Positions 48,027 to 59,639 of a DNA stretch of 64,000 bases are shown here, piece after piece (position 1 is the stretch's first letter; the number at the start of each line of letters is the position of its first letter). The position numbers and the translations under genes were made by a program. The stretch lies in assembly GCA_023614405.1 (NCBI GenBank), contig CM042688.1, positions 440,686,028-440,750,027 of the forward strand, given 5' to 3'. The notes under the pieces were generated by a model. It did no database searches, was not told the origin of the DNA, and saw only the letters and a program-made list of their open reading frames with translations. Origin of the DNA: Avena insularis (lineage: Eukaryota; Streptophyta; Magnoliopsida; Poales; Poaceae).

Positions 48027-49465
48027 ATTGGGCATTACAACATTATACATAGACCGCCATCCAACTGCATCTATGACTAATAATCCACCTTCAGGTTATC
48101 ATCCGAACCCCCTCCAGTATTAAGTTGCAAGCAACAGATTATTGCTTTCTGAACTGCGTGTAAAGTAAACAATACGATTGTTCTATGAACAAAGGATTGT
48201 TGTTTTCTCCCTAGTAGAAACAGCACATCTAGTACCTTAGAGATTTCTGTCACTTCCCTAGATTACCAGAGGCATGAACCCACTATCGAGAATAAATACT
48301 AACTCTTGGAGTTGCTAGCATCTACTTGGCCAAGATAGTTACTAACAACGGAAAGCATGCAAGATCACAAATAACAAAGGCATGATAGAATCAATAATCA
48401 ATCTGAAATAGCATCTCAATATCCATCGGATCCCCGCAAACACAACATGCAAAATTACAAATAGATGATCTTGATCATGAACGGAGCTCACAAGATCTAG
48501 TCATGAAAGCACAAAGGAGGAGAACCAGCCATCTAGCTACTACATGGATCCGTAGTCCAAGGATGAACTACTCATGAATCACACTGGAGGCTTGCATGGT
48601 GATGAAGAAGGCCTCCATGGGTGCATTCCCCTCTCCGGCAGGGTGCCGGGAAGAGCTTCAGATCCCTCCCGATCTAGGGATGGAGATGACGGCGGCTACA
48701 GACTCTTTCGTGGATTTTTGATCGGGCACTTAGGGTTTACGTCCCGAGGGAATCTTATAGTCGGAAGGTGAGGCTGAGGGGGTGCCAGGGGCCACCACAC
48801 CACCCCCTGGCGTGGGCCAAGCCTGGCCGCGTGACCAGGTGGTGTGTCCGGCCTCTGGCCCCTCTCTGTCTCGTATTCTGGCACTTGATGACTTTCGGAA
48901 AAATAGGCACTTTGGCTTTTGTCCTGTCCAATTCCGAGAATATTCATTTTCTGACTTTCCTGGAACCAAAAACAACAGAAAATAGGCAGCTGGCACTGTG
49001 GCTCTTGTTAATAGGTTAGTCCAAGAAATCATATGAAAAGTACTCCAAAGTTGGAACAAAACACAACAAAGTGGATAAAACCAAGCATGGAACATCAAAA
49101 ATTATAGATACATTTGCAATGTATTAGACATCCACTCTCGCTCGTGGCTTGCCCTTCGCCAAGGAGGCAACAATGGCGTTCTGCACAGCTTCGTCCCTGT
49201 CGTCCTCCACGTCGGAATCGACAATCACGAAGGTGACGGGGTTGGCGTGGACCGAGCGCCATCGCGCCTGGTGGCTCCTGCTCGAGCTCGACGCCTCATC
49301 AGTCCTTCTACGGGTAGGAGGGGCCGAGCTCGGATACATAACATCGTCGCTCCTCTCAAGAAACCATGGCCATTTGATACTACGACGGTAGGATCTTGGG
49401 GTGGATCCGCCGTGGCGAGCCCTACCAAAAGCGGTGGAGCGGATGGATCTGCCAGTGCGAGCCAT

Positions 49466-49763
49466 GACAAGTTCCTAGGAGGGAGTAAGATTGTGGGCCA
49501 GGCGTGTCTGGTTCCTGAGCAAGGCCTCCCAGTGATATGTACGCGGGCAAGGTGCCAAAAAAATCGTCCAATGTGCGTGAGAGGGATTTTGAACCACGAA
49601 GGCGCGAGGTTTGGTTGACAAGTCCACACGCTAGGTCCCCCATCTGTCAGCCGAATGTGGACGGTAGAATTCTGCCCGAGTTATTAAGTGGGGATAAATC
49701 ACGCTTCACCACTACCCTGACATCCAAAGGCTCCTCTTTCCTCTGCCCTCGCTCCCCTCGCTC
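49466..49763. promoter_or_regulatory. Shared region between divergent genes
   Basis: The 298 bp between the ATG of the broken - strand gene (49465) and the ATG of the GRF gene (49764) must contain both promoters. It is moderately GC-rich. I did not find a clear TATA box. Confidence 0.45.
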
Positions 49764-50250
49764 ATGGCTCGCAGCTCGTGCAGTTCATCTCGGGCGGAAT
49801 TAGGGTTGGCTCAACGCCGTCAGGCGGGTGCCCCCATCAGGTACCAGAGGGCGCCCTATGATTACTACCCCGATATGTTGTGTTTGTGCGGTGAGAAGAT
49901 GCTGAGATGGATTTTGTGGACCAACGAAAATACTGCAGGAAAATTCAGCAATTGCAGCATGAGAGCGGTAAGTTCCTACTTTAGGTACAATGTTAACCCA
50001 GATCCGGAAAGCGTAATGTAATTATTTTTTTTGTTTCCTTTGATCTACTATGTAGGAAGGGAGGGGGACTGGCTGTGACAAGTTTGTGTGGATCGAAAAG
50101 CCACTGACAGGTTGTCACAGAGAGCATGTTCAGGATCTGCGTGATGCTATGTGGGACAAGAAAGAGGAGATTTGTGCGATAGAGCGAGAGATCCGGGAGC
50201 TTCGCCAGGTGCAGGGGAGGCAGGGGCAAGGAGGTGGTGAGACAGACTAG
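49764..50250 (+). CDS. GRF-type zinc-finger protein, two exons
   Basis: Exon 1 runs 49764-49967 (MARSSCSSSR to CSMRA, donor GTAAGT). Exon 2 runs 50056-50250 after a TATGTAG acceptor, phase 0, ending TAG. The predicted protein has 132 residues. It has a GRF zinc finger: Cys40, Cys42, Cys64 and Cys75 (LCLCGEKMLRW, WTNENTAGKFSNC, GTGCDKFVW), the C-x-C-x21-C-x10-C pattern of this family. The C-terminal 50 residues are charged and probably helical (DKKEEICAIEREIREL), ending in a Gln/Gly-rich tail. GRF fingers bind nucleic acid in larger proteins; small stand-alone versions are common in grasses and their role is unknown. The frame and splice sites are intact, making this one of only two genes here that look functional. 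Confidence 0.72.
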
Positions 50251-50862
50251 CTCAAGATTAGGCCAGATAGTGGAAACAATTTCCTCATTATCTAGGCATT
50301 ATCTGTTGCATTTGCATTTTATGTTGCCATGTCGTTGTCCAGCAGCTGAAATAAGTTGCTGCTTCGTGGAGTGTAGCAGCTAGCTTAAGAAATTGTTTTT
50401 CAGCCCAAAAACTTATCATAAGTGTAATGCCAATAGCAAGGATTTATTAAGCGCCTATAAATAATTCATGTATGTGCCACTAACACCCATCAATTTTGGA
50501 GACCCCTTAACCACTCAGCTATCGCGATTGTTCAGATAGTAGTGGCACAGTCACAATTTTGGATTCAACTAGTGGCCTTGGCCGTATCCAATCCTAAAGT
50601 CGCGATACATTTTACTCCGAGTACGGGAGGTAGATTGTTTCGCCCGACAAGTTCCATGCACACAGCTCCAGAGTTTAACCGAACTACATATATAGGTTCA
50701 AGTTCAATACATCATTAGGCTTCTACACTGCTAGCCTTCTTTCTCTGCTTGGGTGCCAACTTTCTTCCTCTTGCCTTCACGTCCACTGGCTTCTTCATCT
50801 CCTGCCTTGTTCCTCTTCTTGTGTGCCAATTTTCTTACCTTCACATACCCTGCATCTCCGGG
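50251..50862. other. Intergenic region, nothing recognised
   Basis: The 3' flank of the GRF gene (about 50251-50420) and the region before the transposase 3' end. No repeat or coding signal identified. Confidence 0.5.
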
Positions 50863-52403
50863 TCAAGGGAAGTTAGGCCAATCAGCACCAGAATCTTGTC
50901 CGGCATCATCACTCCACTCGTTTTGGTTTTCTTCCCGCAGCAAAATCACTGGGTCGGCTGTCTTGTTTCTTACCTTGCGCTTCCTGTAAAAAAACAGTAC
51001 ATGGATTACTACCTTATATCTACATACTATAAACAATTTTTTGTGTGAATGTACCATCTCATACCTAGGTTTGGAAGCATTAAGGGGACCGCCCGCTGCT
51101 CTATGGCCTATAAGATGGCATGTCTTGCATCTGTTTTTGCCCTTCTTTGTAGCATAGAAAGCCGAACCCTTCTTCTCGAGAAAATTCTTAAACCTATTCA
51201 CCTGAGGTCTTCCTCTGCCCCTTTTTGTAACTGGCTAGCAAAGCTCGAAAGACAGTTGGACTTGAGGCCACTGAGATGGGTGCAGACATGGCTCGACAGA
51301 TCCAACAGACGACTCTGAACTTTTCCATAGAGTAGTAGTCTGACAAATACTGATCCAAATGTGGTAGAGTTGTTTTCTTCACCAAGAAGGCCAAGGCGTG
51401 GTCGCAAGGTTTCCCAGTATGCTGCCACTCTAAGCAGGTGCATTCTCGCAATTGGATGTTCACAACATCCCTTTTTCCACTCTTGGACATATCGACCACC
51501 TCACAGCTTCTGCTGGTTGACGGGAGAACCTTAAGATGAGCAAGTCCTCGGCTTCTCTTGTGCAGTTGCTGTACAACTGGGGTAACATATGTCCTCTAAG
51601 TCTCCTACCGATCTCTCTCCTTATATTTAACAGCTTCATGATCATACCACGTATGTTGTCCATCAAGATATGAATAGGACGCACTTTTATGTCCTTCACC
51701 CAGTTATTCAGGCGTTCTGCAAGGTTGTTGTTTATGTAATCAACTTTGATGTCAGGATTGAATTGACTCCTCTTCCATAGCTGCAAATGATGGATGGCTA
51801 AGTACTCTAGAAGTTCAGGGGCTTCCGCAAAAATCTTGCTCATGAAATATTCGCTGCTACTAGGTTTGTAAACTCTAGCAGGAGGAAACATGTAACAAAA
51901 TACACTGCATGCGTAGTGTGAGTACAAGTTGAGCATCATATGGGCATGAAATTCTCTACCTTCAGCTCGCGGGAACATCTCCTTCACTACATTCGTCAGC
52001 CCTTTGCATGCATCCGTGGATATAGCCAATGGATCCATGTGGCCTATTGATCTCCTGAGCTGCCCCATAAACCAGACCCAATTTTCCTTCGTTTCTGTTT
52101 CAAACAGCCCGAATGCCACTGGGAACATCCAGTTGTGACCATCAAGTGTTGTGGCAGATGGCAGGCAGCCTTTCCATTTGCCAGTTAGGACAGTGCTGTC
52201 TACACTCAGATACGGTTTAACCGCCATGAAAAATCTTTTGAAATATATTTTACCACCTTCGGATTCGGTGTCAATCTCCACAACACTCCCTGGACACCTA
52301 GCTTGTACCTCCGCCTTGAAGTTGTACAGCATCCTGAAGCTTTTGAAATATATTTTACCACCTTCTGATTCGGTGTCAATCTCCTGTTAAGACTGAATCT
52401 CAT
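50863..52403 (-). pseudogene. Mutator-like (MULE) transposase, frameshifted
   Basis: The main frame (52332-51460) is a MULE DDE transposase core: YLSVDSTVLTGKWKG (first Asp), LAISTDACKGLTNVV (second Asp) and NNNLAERLNNWVKD (Glu). A SWIM zinc finger follows in another frame (CTCLEWQHTGKPCDHAL, about 51440-51380). After a second shift comes a zinc-knuckle-like tail (RCKTCHLIGHRAAGG). The last exon (KRKVRNKTADPV to WPNFP, TGA at 50863) joins by a GTATGAG donor and TTTACAG acceptor. The part between FFMAVKP and YLSVDST is shorter than usual, so a piece is missing. A stretch coding EIDTESEGGKIYFK is tandemly duplicated at the 5' end (52225-52272 and 52337-52383). At least two frameshifts make it inactive. 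The N-terminus is absent. Confidence 0.82.
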
Positions 52404-53575
52404 TAATTTCTAAGTAGAGTACGAACTTCTTGCGGGGAAAGAAGGAGATGTTTTGTAATTTTTTCATTATAACCCTCCTTCTTTTCTATTTTTATACATG
52501 GTTAAGTTCAGTTCCAAGTGGCAATGACAGACATGTGGGTCCTCCAAACAAGTATCTTTTCATTTTAATCCAACTTTTCCTCGATTTTTTTGGGTGTAAA
52601 ATGAGGTCATCCCCATAAAGTGTGCTCCACCACCAATCCCGCATTTTACTTTCCCCATTCTTCTTCCAGCTACTACATCAACTACCGAAAATATAGTCTC
52701 AATCCCTTCCCAAATTCTAGTGAAAAAAACCTACAGGTTTCTCCTAAACTCCTCCCCTTCTCCTCTTACTCCGCGCGTAGGATGAATCGAACAAAGTAAT
52801 CATGTTACAACCATACGGAATCCTCAGTTCAAGCACAGAATCTCAGGTAGAGTTCTCAATATTCTTCCAGATTTTCATGATTTTCTACAAGTAATCTTGA
52901 GGACTATTTGATTCGTAGGGAGTAGGAAAGTATTCTTGATGCGTTCATGGAGAATTTTTTTATGCATTTTTGGCTGTTTTTGCTTTTTAATTAAGTAATG
53001 ATATTATATGATCTGATGTGTTCATGGACAAATCTTCCTTGAATAGACATTAAATAGTTAATTAGTAGTACCAGATTTGAACCATGCCTGAAAATTGAGA
53101 AGTTCATTCATACAATTTTTCTTAATAAGTTGCTTTTCCACATATAAAGTTCTTTGGTACTTCACCTATGTAATACGTTTATTTTTTCATATAATACTCT
53201 GTTGCTTCAAAACATGCCCTAATTCGCTTACACATAATGTTGATTCTTACAATTTTCCTTTTATTATGTTAGTTTTGCATATGGTAGTTTGTTGCTTCAC
53301 ACATGGACTAAGTTTATTATACATATTGTCCTTTGTTGTTTCGCACAGTCATGAAGTTTATTTTTGTCATGCAATCTTTTTTTGCTTCACACAGGTAGTT
53401 TTGTCTATTTTCCAAATGCTAGGCTCAGTCACTCACAACTTTTTTCTGGTTTGTGTTATCTCGTTAATACTGTTTTTCCAGAACAAACATATTGTATTGT
53501 TTTACTTGAAAAATAATTAAAACATTACATGTTCTCTATCTCTATCATAAATATTTTCTTTCTTGATTTATATAG
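52404..53575. other. AT-rich spacer between transposase and Ulp1-like gene
   Basis: About 1.2 kb between two divergent decayed genes. It has repeated TTGCTTCACA-like phrases at 53195-53400 but no clear tandem array and no confident coding sequence. Confidence 0.4.
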
Positions 53576-56500
53576 ATGGATTTATCAAATTCAAAAAAAA
53601 GGGTTGGTTAAGAATTACACCATAAAGAGATGTCAACAATGCAAACCAAAAGATTTAAGGTAAATGTAATTGTTTTGCCTTTGATATTGTCATATATCTT
53701 TATTTTTTTTCTTATCAATCTCTAACTTAGTTATGTTATTATCTTTTTAGAGTAAATATTCAGATAACTTGTGACGTTTCAAAAAACTCTATGTGACCTT
53801 TCCGAAGATAAGAAAGAAATAATCAGGAAGATTGGTTTTGGATGTATTCTGCATTATTCTTGTTCAAGCAATATCAATGACATTTTTTGTGGTGGTAGAC
53901 CAGTTTGATTCTAACTCCTGCATTGTGACTCTTGAAAATGGCTTTAGTTTCACAATATCCTCAACTTTTGTGCACAACATCCTTGGCATTCTGGTACAAG
54001 AATTGTTCAGACAGAACCAAACAAGGAAGCTTCTGATTTAATTTACCAAATTACGAAGAAGGAATCTCCAACAGTTGATTTCATGTGTTCTCTACTGTTG
54101 TCTAATCTGGATGAAGCAACTTTTTCATGGGTTTTCATGGTCACCATTTTGACCACTTTCATAGCACCTGATGGTTCTTATGTTTCCAATCCTTGCTACT
54201 ATCAAAATTTGCTAGATGTTGAAGCAATCCCTACTCTTCATTGGTGTTCATTCACATTGAATTGTCTAATTAGGCAGATTAAGAAATGTCAACTAAGAAA
54301 GTTGCAAGGAATTCATTCAGAAATAAGAGGATGCAAGATTATTCTTGTGGTATGTTTCAATATGTCATATCATATCATTTTATTAACTTCATTACTTCAT
54401 GGAATAAACTTACATTATTTTTCTATTTCTTTTGTAGATTTCCTATTTTGAATGTCTCATTACTTCTGAATTCAATCTTGGTCATTCTATACCAAGGCTT
54501 CCACTGTGGACAACACATGTTGTCAACTCATATATTGCACTTGATTCTGTCTATGGGTCAAGAAGAAATTTCGGAAGACTAGCCATAAGTATAATAAAGA
54601 AAGTTTATTAAAGGAAATAATTGAAATTATTTTGTTTCCCAACAAATCTATCTTGAAGTTGTTGATTAATATATTCTTGTTTCATAGAAAATATATATCA
54701 TCAACACAATTCAAGGGATCTTCCCAGCAATTGCAACTGCCAAATCAAATTCAACAATATATTGAAACAAAGATGCAACAATCTATGAACAAGGAAGTAA
54801 GTAAATTGTTGCTTTAATTACCTATATAAATAAGCAGGCACAATCTTATATAATTTCAAGTGTATTACTAGTATTTAATTAACTTATGTTCTTAACATTT
54901 ATGAAATGAAGAAAGTTCAGTTGCTGATGTCCAACAATTTCTTCCAGTTATTGATTCAAAATTCCATACCAGTACTCAATGGATATGTCGATGATATAAC
55001 TCATTTCTGCTCGTCTACTAATCATCTAAACATTGCCCCGCCAAGGAAGGTTAATTTGGAGGGAGAAACATCAACATGAGACTTTGAAGGATGTGGTGAA
55101 CATATAGGCAGACCACATGTTTTTGCAAATACATTCTCCAATAACATAGTTCATTGGTCAGAAAAAAAGGAAGTTGATTTCTTCCAAAATAAGTTCTTCT
55201 TCATCAATGTGGAAACTCCTGTAGATAACACATCAACTAATCTTGTAGTTCAAGATTTAGTGAGAAGCATGTCACAAAAATGTGTTATCAATGATTCATT
55301 ACCTGAATTTGTCCTTCCGAAGATTAACTACAACTTTGAGGATATCTTTCCCGCAATATTGGACAACAAAGCAACCTTTGAAGCTGAGAACCTTCATGAT
55401 TTCTTGGTTAAAGAATTTCATGGTTTATATCATGTTCAAACTTTTTATGTTTATGAATATTTATTTTGTTTAGACTATTCAAATTAGTATTAAGAAATAT
55501 ATTCAGGATGATTACTATTTGAAATTTCAGCTCTCATTCAAGATGGAAGGGAAACGATGGCCTCAGAGTTTAAGATGTTGATGAAAGAAAAGTTCAGTCT
55601 TGAAAAAGTGGAATTCTATTTGCCTGGTAAAATTGAAATAAAAATTTTCTTATTTGAACCGACTCAAGTAAACTTCTTGATAACATGATTCAATGTTTCC
55701 TTTCTTTCTTCCATTTTTTAGGAACAGAAGGTGTTTAGTGTTCAAATGAAGATCATCTTTCATCAATTTCAGCAACAGACAGTCATTTGATCATGCCAGT
55801 AACAAAGACTGATGATCATTAGTCTCTGTGAAGTTCACATATTGAAAGTGTACCATGCATGCCTGGTTCATTTTTACAACAACATAAGTTTCCAAGTGAT
55901 TGGGGGTTCTCTCTTAATGAACGTCTCATTGGAAAGAAGATAGCACCAAAATTTGATGCAAACAAATCATCATTTTCTTCTTTCCAAATTTCAGAGGAAG
56001 AACATGACTTCAATGCTGCTAAATCTTTGGTTAGTTATAATTTATCCCCTTTTATAGATATTAATATTATTGTTTTCAGTTCTAAATACCATTTTTTTCA
56101 TACACAGACATCTTCCAAACTTCAAACAATTGATCCACTATTGAATCTTGCTATTCATCAATGTGGGAAAGAAATGATGCAAAATGAAAGCATTACAATT
56201 TCTGTGAACAACATCCCAGGAAATTCCATCAATGCTAATTCAATCCAATTTGATTCAAAAAGCAAACACCACAAGTTATCTTTGCAAATGCTTTTGAGTA
56301 TGAATTCTACAACTCTCTTATTTCAAGTAAACAAGATTTTAGGTAGGCATTTATATTATATATACAATTATTCTTTTTTACACTACTACTTTAATTATGG
56401 ATTCTGGTTTTCTATAACAATATATTGAATTTACAGCCCAAGAATACTTGAAATAAATAATGTATGGGTTGACCAGAGAGCACTAGCACTATCTATGGGG

Positions 56501-57657
56501 CAAGGTGGCTGGATTCACCCTCACGTGATGGATTGCTTTGGGATGCTAACAATAAGTGATCATCTTGCGCACACGAAAGAAGGGAAATTAATGAAAAATG
56601 AAATAGTGAAGCATGTTCTGATAAAAGATGCTACGGTCCGTACTTTTCAATTTCTAATAAATATATATATAGATTTATAGTTTGCTATATGCACTGTTAA
56701 TAATTATTATGACCATATATAGATTTCTAGTTTATTTTGTACTTTTAATAATTACATTCTTTGTGTTTCAACTGTACATCAAATACTTATGGATCCAAAG
56801 CTAAATTATGACAATCCAAAATATAGATATGTGCTATTAAGCAACAATGTTGGGTTTAGATTACAGAATGCTGGATTGGTATGTGTTTTCACATTATTAA
56901 GAACATGTTTCCTTACTTTTTTTTCATCTAGAAAAATTACTTTAGCAGTTCCTTTATTCTTATTTTCATCGCAGGTACATGTCCCTTGCCATAATAATAA
57001 ACAATGGATTCTTATTACTTCAAACTTCATAGACAAATTTTTTGATGTCCTAAATCCGGACTATTCAATCTAGAAGTTCTCATCTATTGTCACTACAGTA
57101 ATGTTTAACTTCAAACAGCTCTTTTGAAGTAGTTACCCAGGTTGTCGACATTTGAACAGACGAGACTTTGAAGTCAGATATGTGAAAGTACCAAAATTCA
57201 ACTTCAGGTTATACAAATTTGAACTTCAGATCACATACTAGATTGTTATTTTACTTCTAGTCATTTTATTTTTGTAACACAGATACGATTCAGGTATTTT
57301 CGTTATCCAATTCATAAGAACATATAATGGAATTGAAGTGCAAATTTATTCAAATGTAAGTTTTTCTGAATGTATTCTTTTTTGTAAACTATTATTCCAA
57401 TGCATTGTTTTTTATTCAAATTTAATGTTTTGAAAACAATTACAGGCAGATGTGCAAGCAATCTGTGAAAAGGTATCATGCCAACTTGCAATAAACAAGT
57501 TCAACCAGAATCAAGTTCCATTAGTCAAACAATTTCTTACAAAACATGTAAGTTCTAAGTTCATATTTTATTAAAGTAAAAAATCATACTTCTCTCATTG
57601 GTTCTAATTTTTACTTTTGAATTGTTGTTTTTTTCAGGCACCAAACCTATTGTGGTA
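53576..57657 (+). pseudogene. Ulp1-like (C48) cysteine protease gene, catalytic residues lost
   Basis: A multi-exon gene of the large plant Ulp1-like class often carried by transposons. Early exons match its usual N-terminal region (VVDQFDSNSCIVTLENGFSF near 53900, IAPDGSYVSNPCYYQNLLD near 54160, LPLWTTHVVNSYIALDSVYG near 54500). Catalytic-domain exons follow: VWVDQRALALSMGQGGW (about 56460), VPCHNNKQWILITSNF (56975 onward), YDSGIFVIQFI (57283-57355), and a last exon ending NLLW-stop at 57657. Several introns have GT/AG ends and frames break in between (for example TAG at 57071-57073). The HW, D and DCG motifs expected for the His-Asp-Cys triad read QW, N and DSG here, so it cannot be an active protease. 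It may still be transcribed. It lies head to head with the MULE transposase. Confidence 0.65.
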
Positions 57658-58803
57658 ATTTTATCATTTTCGAAATGATAAAATGACGCAAACAATAAAG
57701 CATCACGAAGTACTTCAAGATTTAGAAACATATGAAGTTTTTGTTGTATTTAAACATAATCAGACTTTTTCTTTCTAATTTTAAGTTCCTGGAAAAATGT
57801 TGTTCTGTATTTATAAGAGGCATTTTATTTGCTGTATCTTTTCGTAATGAAGTTATTTGTAGTATTAAATTTTTCCTGATTTTGCCACAAAGAAACAGTA
57901 AAACAGTTAATTTCTAGTATCATTTGGTCAGGAAGTAATTTACCGGGAACGAATGTATAATGTTGTGTTGGCGACTACTTTGGGACAAGCCCATTAACAG
58001 GCAACACATCCGCCATCGAAGTGCTTCCAGATTCGTGCGCCAGTCAACGCCTCCCCTCCCCTCCGTATGCTTGGTACATTTGCTTCCAACCCCTTTGTAT
58101 CTCAGTTATTACTTCTCTCTATCCCCACCTCTTTCTCCTGATCCAGATCGAAGAGGATCCAGGTCAGAGGCATGGGGAGTGGCACCGACTGCGCCGTCCT
58201 CCATGAGGATCGCCGCCTCCTCCCGGATGCCGGCTATGCCTCCACGCGCCACTGTCCGCCGCCGCGGCCCCCTACTCTGTCGTCCTTCATGATTTGTTCG
58301 TTGTCCCGTTCGATTACGAGCTCGAGCTCCGAGGGCGCGGCGATACAGCGGTGGTGGCGGCGCTAGGTGCTGACCACCTCCGGCTCGAGCTCGTCCAATT
58401 TATGGCCTCCACTTCTACCCTTCAACCCCACCCTCGCCTCCGCCCGCTTGCCAGTCGGCGCCGGAGAGGTCTTCCTGCTCCACAACTTCACTGTCTCATC
58501 CTAGGCGTAAAGGAGTTCCTGCTCCCTAGCCCATGCGCTACATCCAGCCTTAATTCAGATTAGTTTCTTGATTAATGCCACTAATGTAGGTCTGTTGAGT
58601 TCCGGATTTAAGGCAAAAAAAATTGCGAAATGGATTTAAGGCAAATTAGTTCCTTCTTTGATCCTTATACGTGCTTGGATATTGTCAAAACCGATTAAAA
58701 ATTGTTGGAATTAAGCAAGGTTCCTGGTTTGTTAGTGGACCTTTTGCTACCTTTGCGTCGGCTCAGATTGAGTTCTCAAGAAATGATTTACTTAAGCAAT
58801 ATA
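57658..58803. other. GC-rich fragment of unknown origin and flanks
   Basis: 57960-58560 is strikingly GC-rich compared with the AT-rich flanks, with overlapping open frames in two or three phases (for example FVVPFDYELELRGRGDTAVV from 58297). This looks like a captured 5' part of a grass gene with its CT-rich leader (58040-58140). I do not recognise the product. The sides hold nothing else. Confidence 0.45.
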
Positions 58804-58971
58804 CTCCCTCCGATTCAGAAATATAAGATGTTTTAGCTTTGGAAATCGAATGTATCTAGACTTTTTTAGTGTATAGGTTTATAGATGTTCGGAGTGAATC
58901 TATACACAAAAATCGTATAGATATATTCATTTCACAAAGCTAAAATGTCTTATATTTATGAACCGAGGGAG
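58804..58971. mobile_element. Stowaway MITE (168 bp)
   Basis: Begins CTCCCTCCGATTC and ends GAACCGAGGGAG, a terminal inverted repeat diagnostic of Stowaway (Tc1/mariner-type) MITEs. It is flanked by the expected TA duplication. The whole element is largely palindromic. Confidence 0.93.
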
Positions 58972-59077
58972 TAGTACACTTGGTATTTTATTTGAGCATT
59001 TATCTGAATTTACCAGCTCGTCCATTCGCTTAGTGAGTTATGTGTTTCTTGAATCGCAGGAAAGGAATCTCGCCTTA

Positions 59078-59362
59078 GAGCAAGGGCAATAGTAGAGCCA
59101 GCTGTTGGCTATAAGCCATGTCCATGTTACTTAGAGTCAATCTAATAGCCAACATGTACAATAGTTAGAGATTAAAATATTCTACTTTATTAATGTATGA
59201 CCCACTTTTCACTCTCACGTAGTGTCTAGGAGCACGTGCTGCAGCTGGCTCTTAACTAAGCACCCACTCCTCTTCTCTCTCCTCTTCTTTCTCATCCAAC
59301 TAAGCACAAATATACTATTTTAAGTTTTATAATCTGCTGACTGGACTTTACTGTACTTGCTC
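59078..59362. mobile_element. Tourist-like MITE (285 bp)
   Basis: The ends are imperfect inverted repeats, GAGCAAGGGCAATAGTAGAG against GAGCAAGTACAGTAAAGTCC. It is flanked by a 3-bp duplication TTA (59075-59077 and 59363-59365), as in PIF/Harbinger MITEs. Confidence 0.8.
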
Positions 59363-59639
59363 TTAGCTAGCTTGTTGGATGTGGTTGTCTTCTATGATTG
59401 ATACGTGTTCATTCCAACACAGGTAGCAATTTTGCATTTGCCTATTTTGCATTTGCTATTCGATGTTTTAGACCTGTCCATTACCTTACACCCTAAGTAA
59501 CTGCATGTTTTTCAGATCTCTCTGAATTTCATCTCACAAAAATCACTATGGTAAAAATTAAACTGTTGCCTTGACTAATAGCCACAATATTGTGTTTAAC
59601 ACTATTCGAGCATAATTGTTTTTTGTTAATTGGAACCAC

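Larger units (their letters stand above)
39271..49126 (-). mobile_element. Solo LTR of family B, holding nested element D
   Basis: One LTR only, TGATGGCTCA (39271) to GTATTA (49126), flanked by a perfect duplication GACAT (39266-39270 and 49127-49131). It is split at 39807 by element D. The two pieces total about 1.63 kb, the size of B's LTRs (1602-1614 bp), and align with them throughout. No internal region is left, so it formed by LTR-LTR recombination before D arrived. Confidence 0.9.
39197..49465 (-). pseudogene. Small grass gene split by a 9.9-kb insertion
   Basis: The ATG is at 49465 (MARTGRSIRSTAFGRARHGG). The frame is open through SSSSRSHQARW, VTFVIVDSDVEDDRDEAVQ and ASLAKGKPRARVD to 49132. 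There it meets the target duplication GACAT of the solo LTR. On the other side of the insertion the same frame resumes at 39265 as AGKGTAVSPIKVDSDDSGVM and ends at TAG 39197-39199. Removing the insertion and one GACAT copy gives a continuous frame of about 136 codons. No domain is recognised. The Ser/Arg-rich N-terminus and acidic patches suggest a small nuclear or regulatory protein, which is a guess. The start lies 298 bp from the divergent GRF gene. A promoter-proximal truncated product would still be possible. Confidence 0.65.

Noticed and set aside
52430..53520. AT-rich open frames between the transposase and the Ulp1-like gene
   Set aside because: Low-complexity Phe/Leu/Ser-rich translations expected from T-rich DNA. 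No domain or splice pattern supports them.
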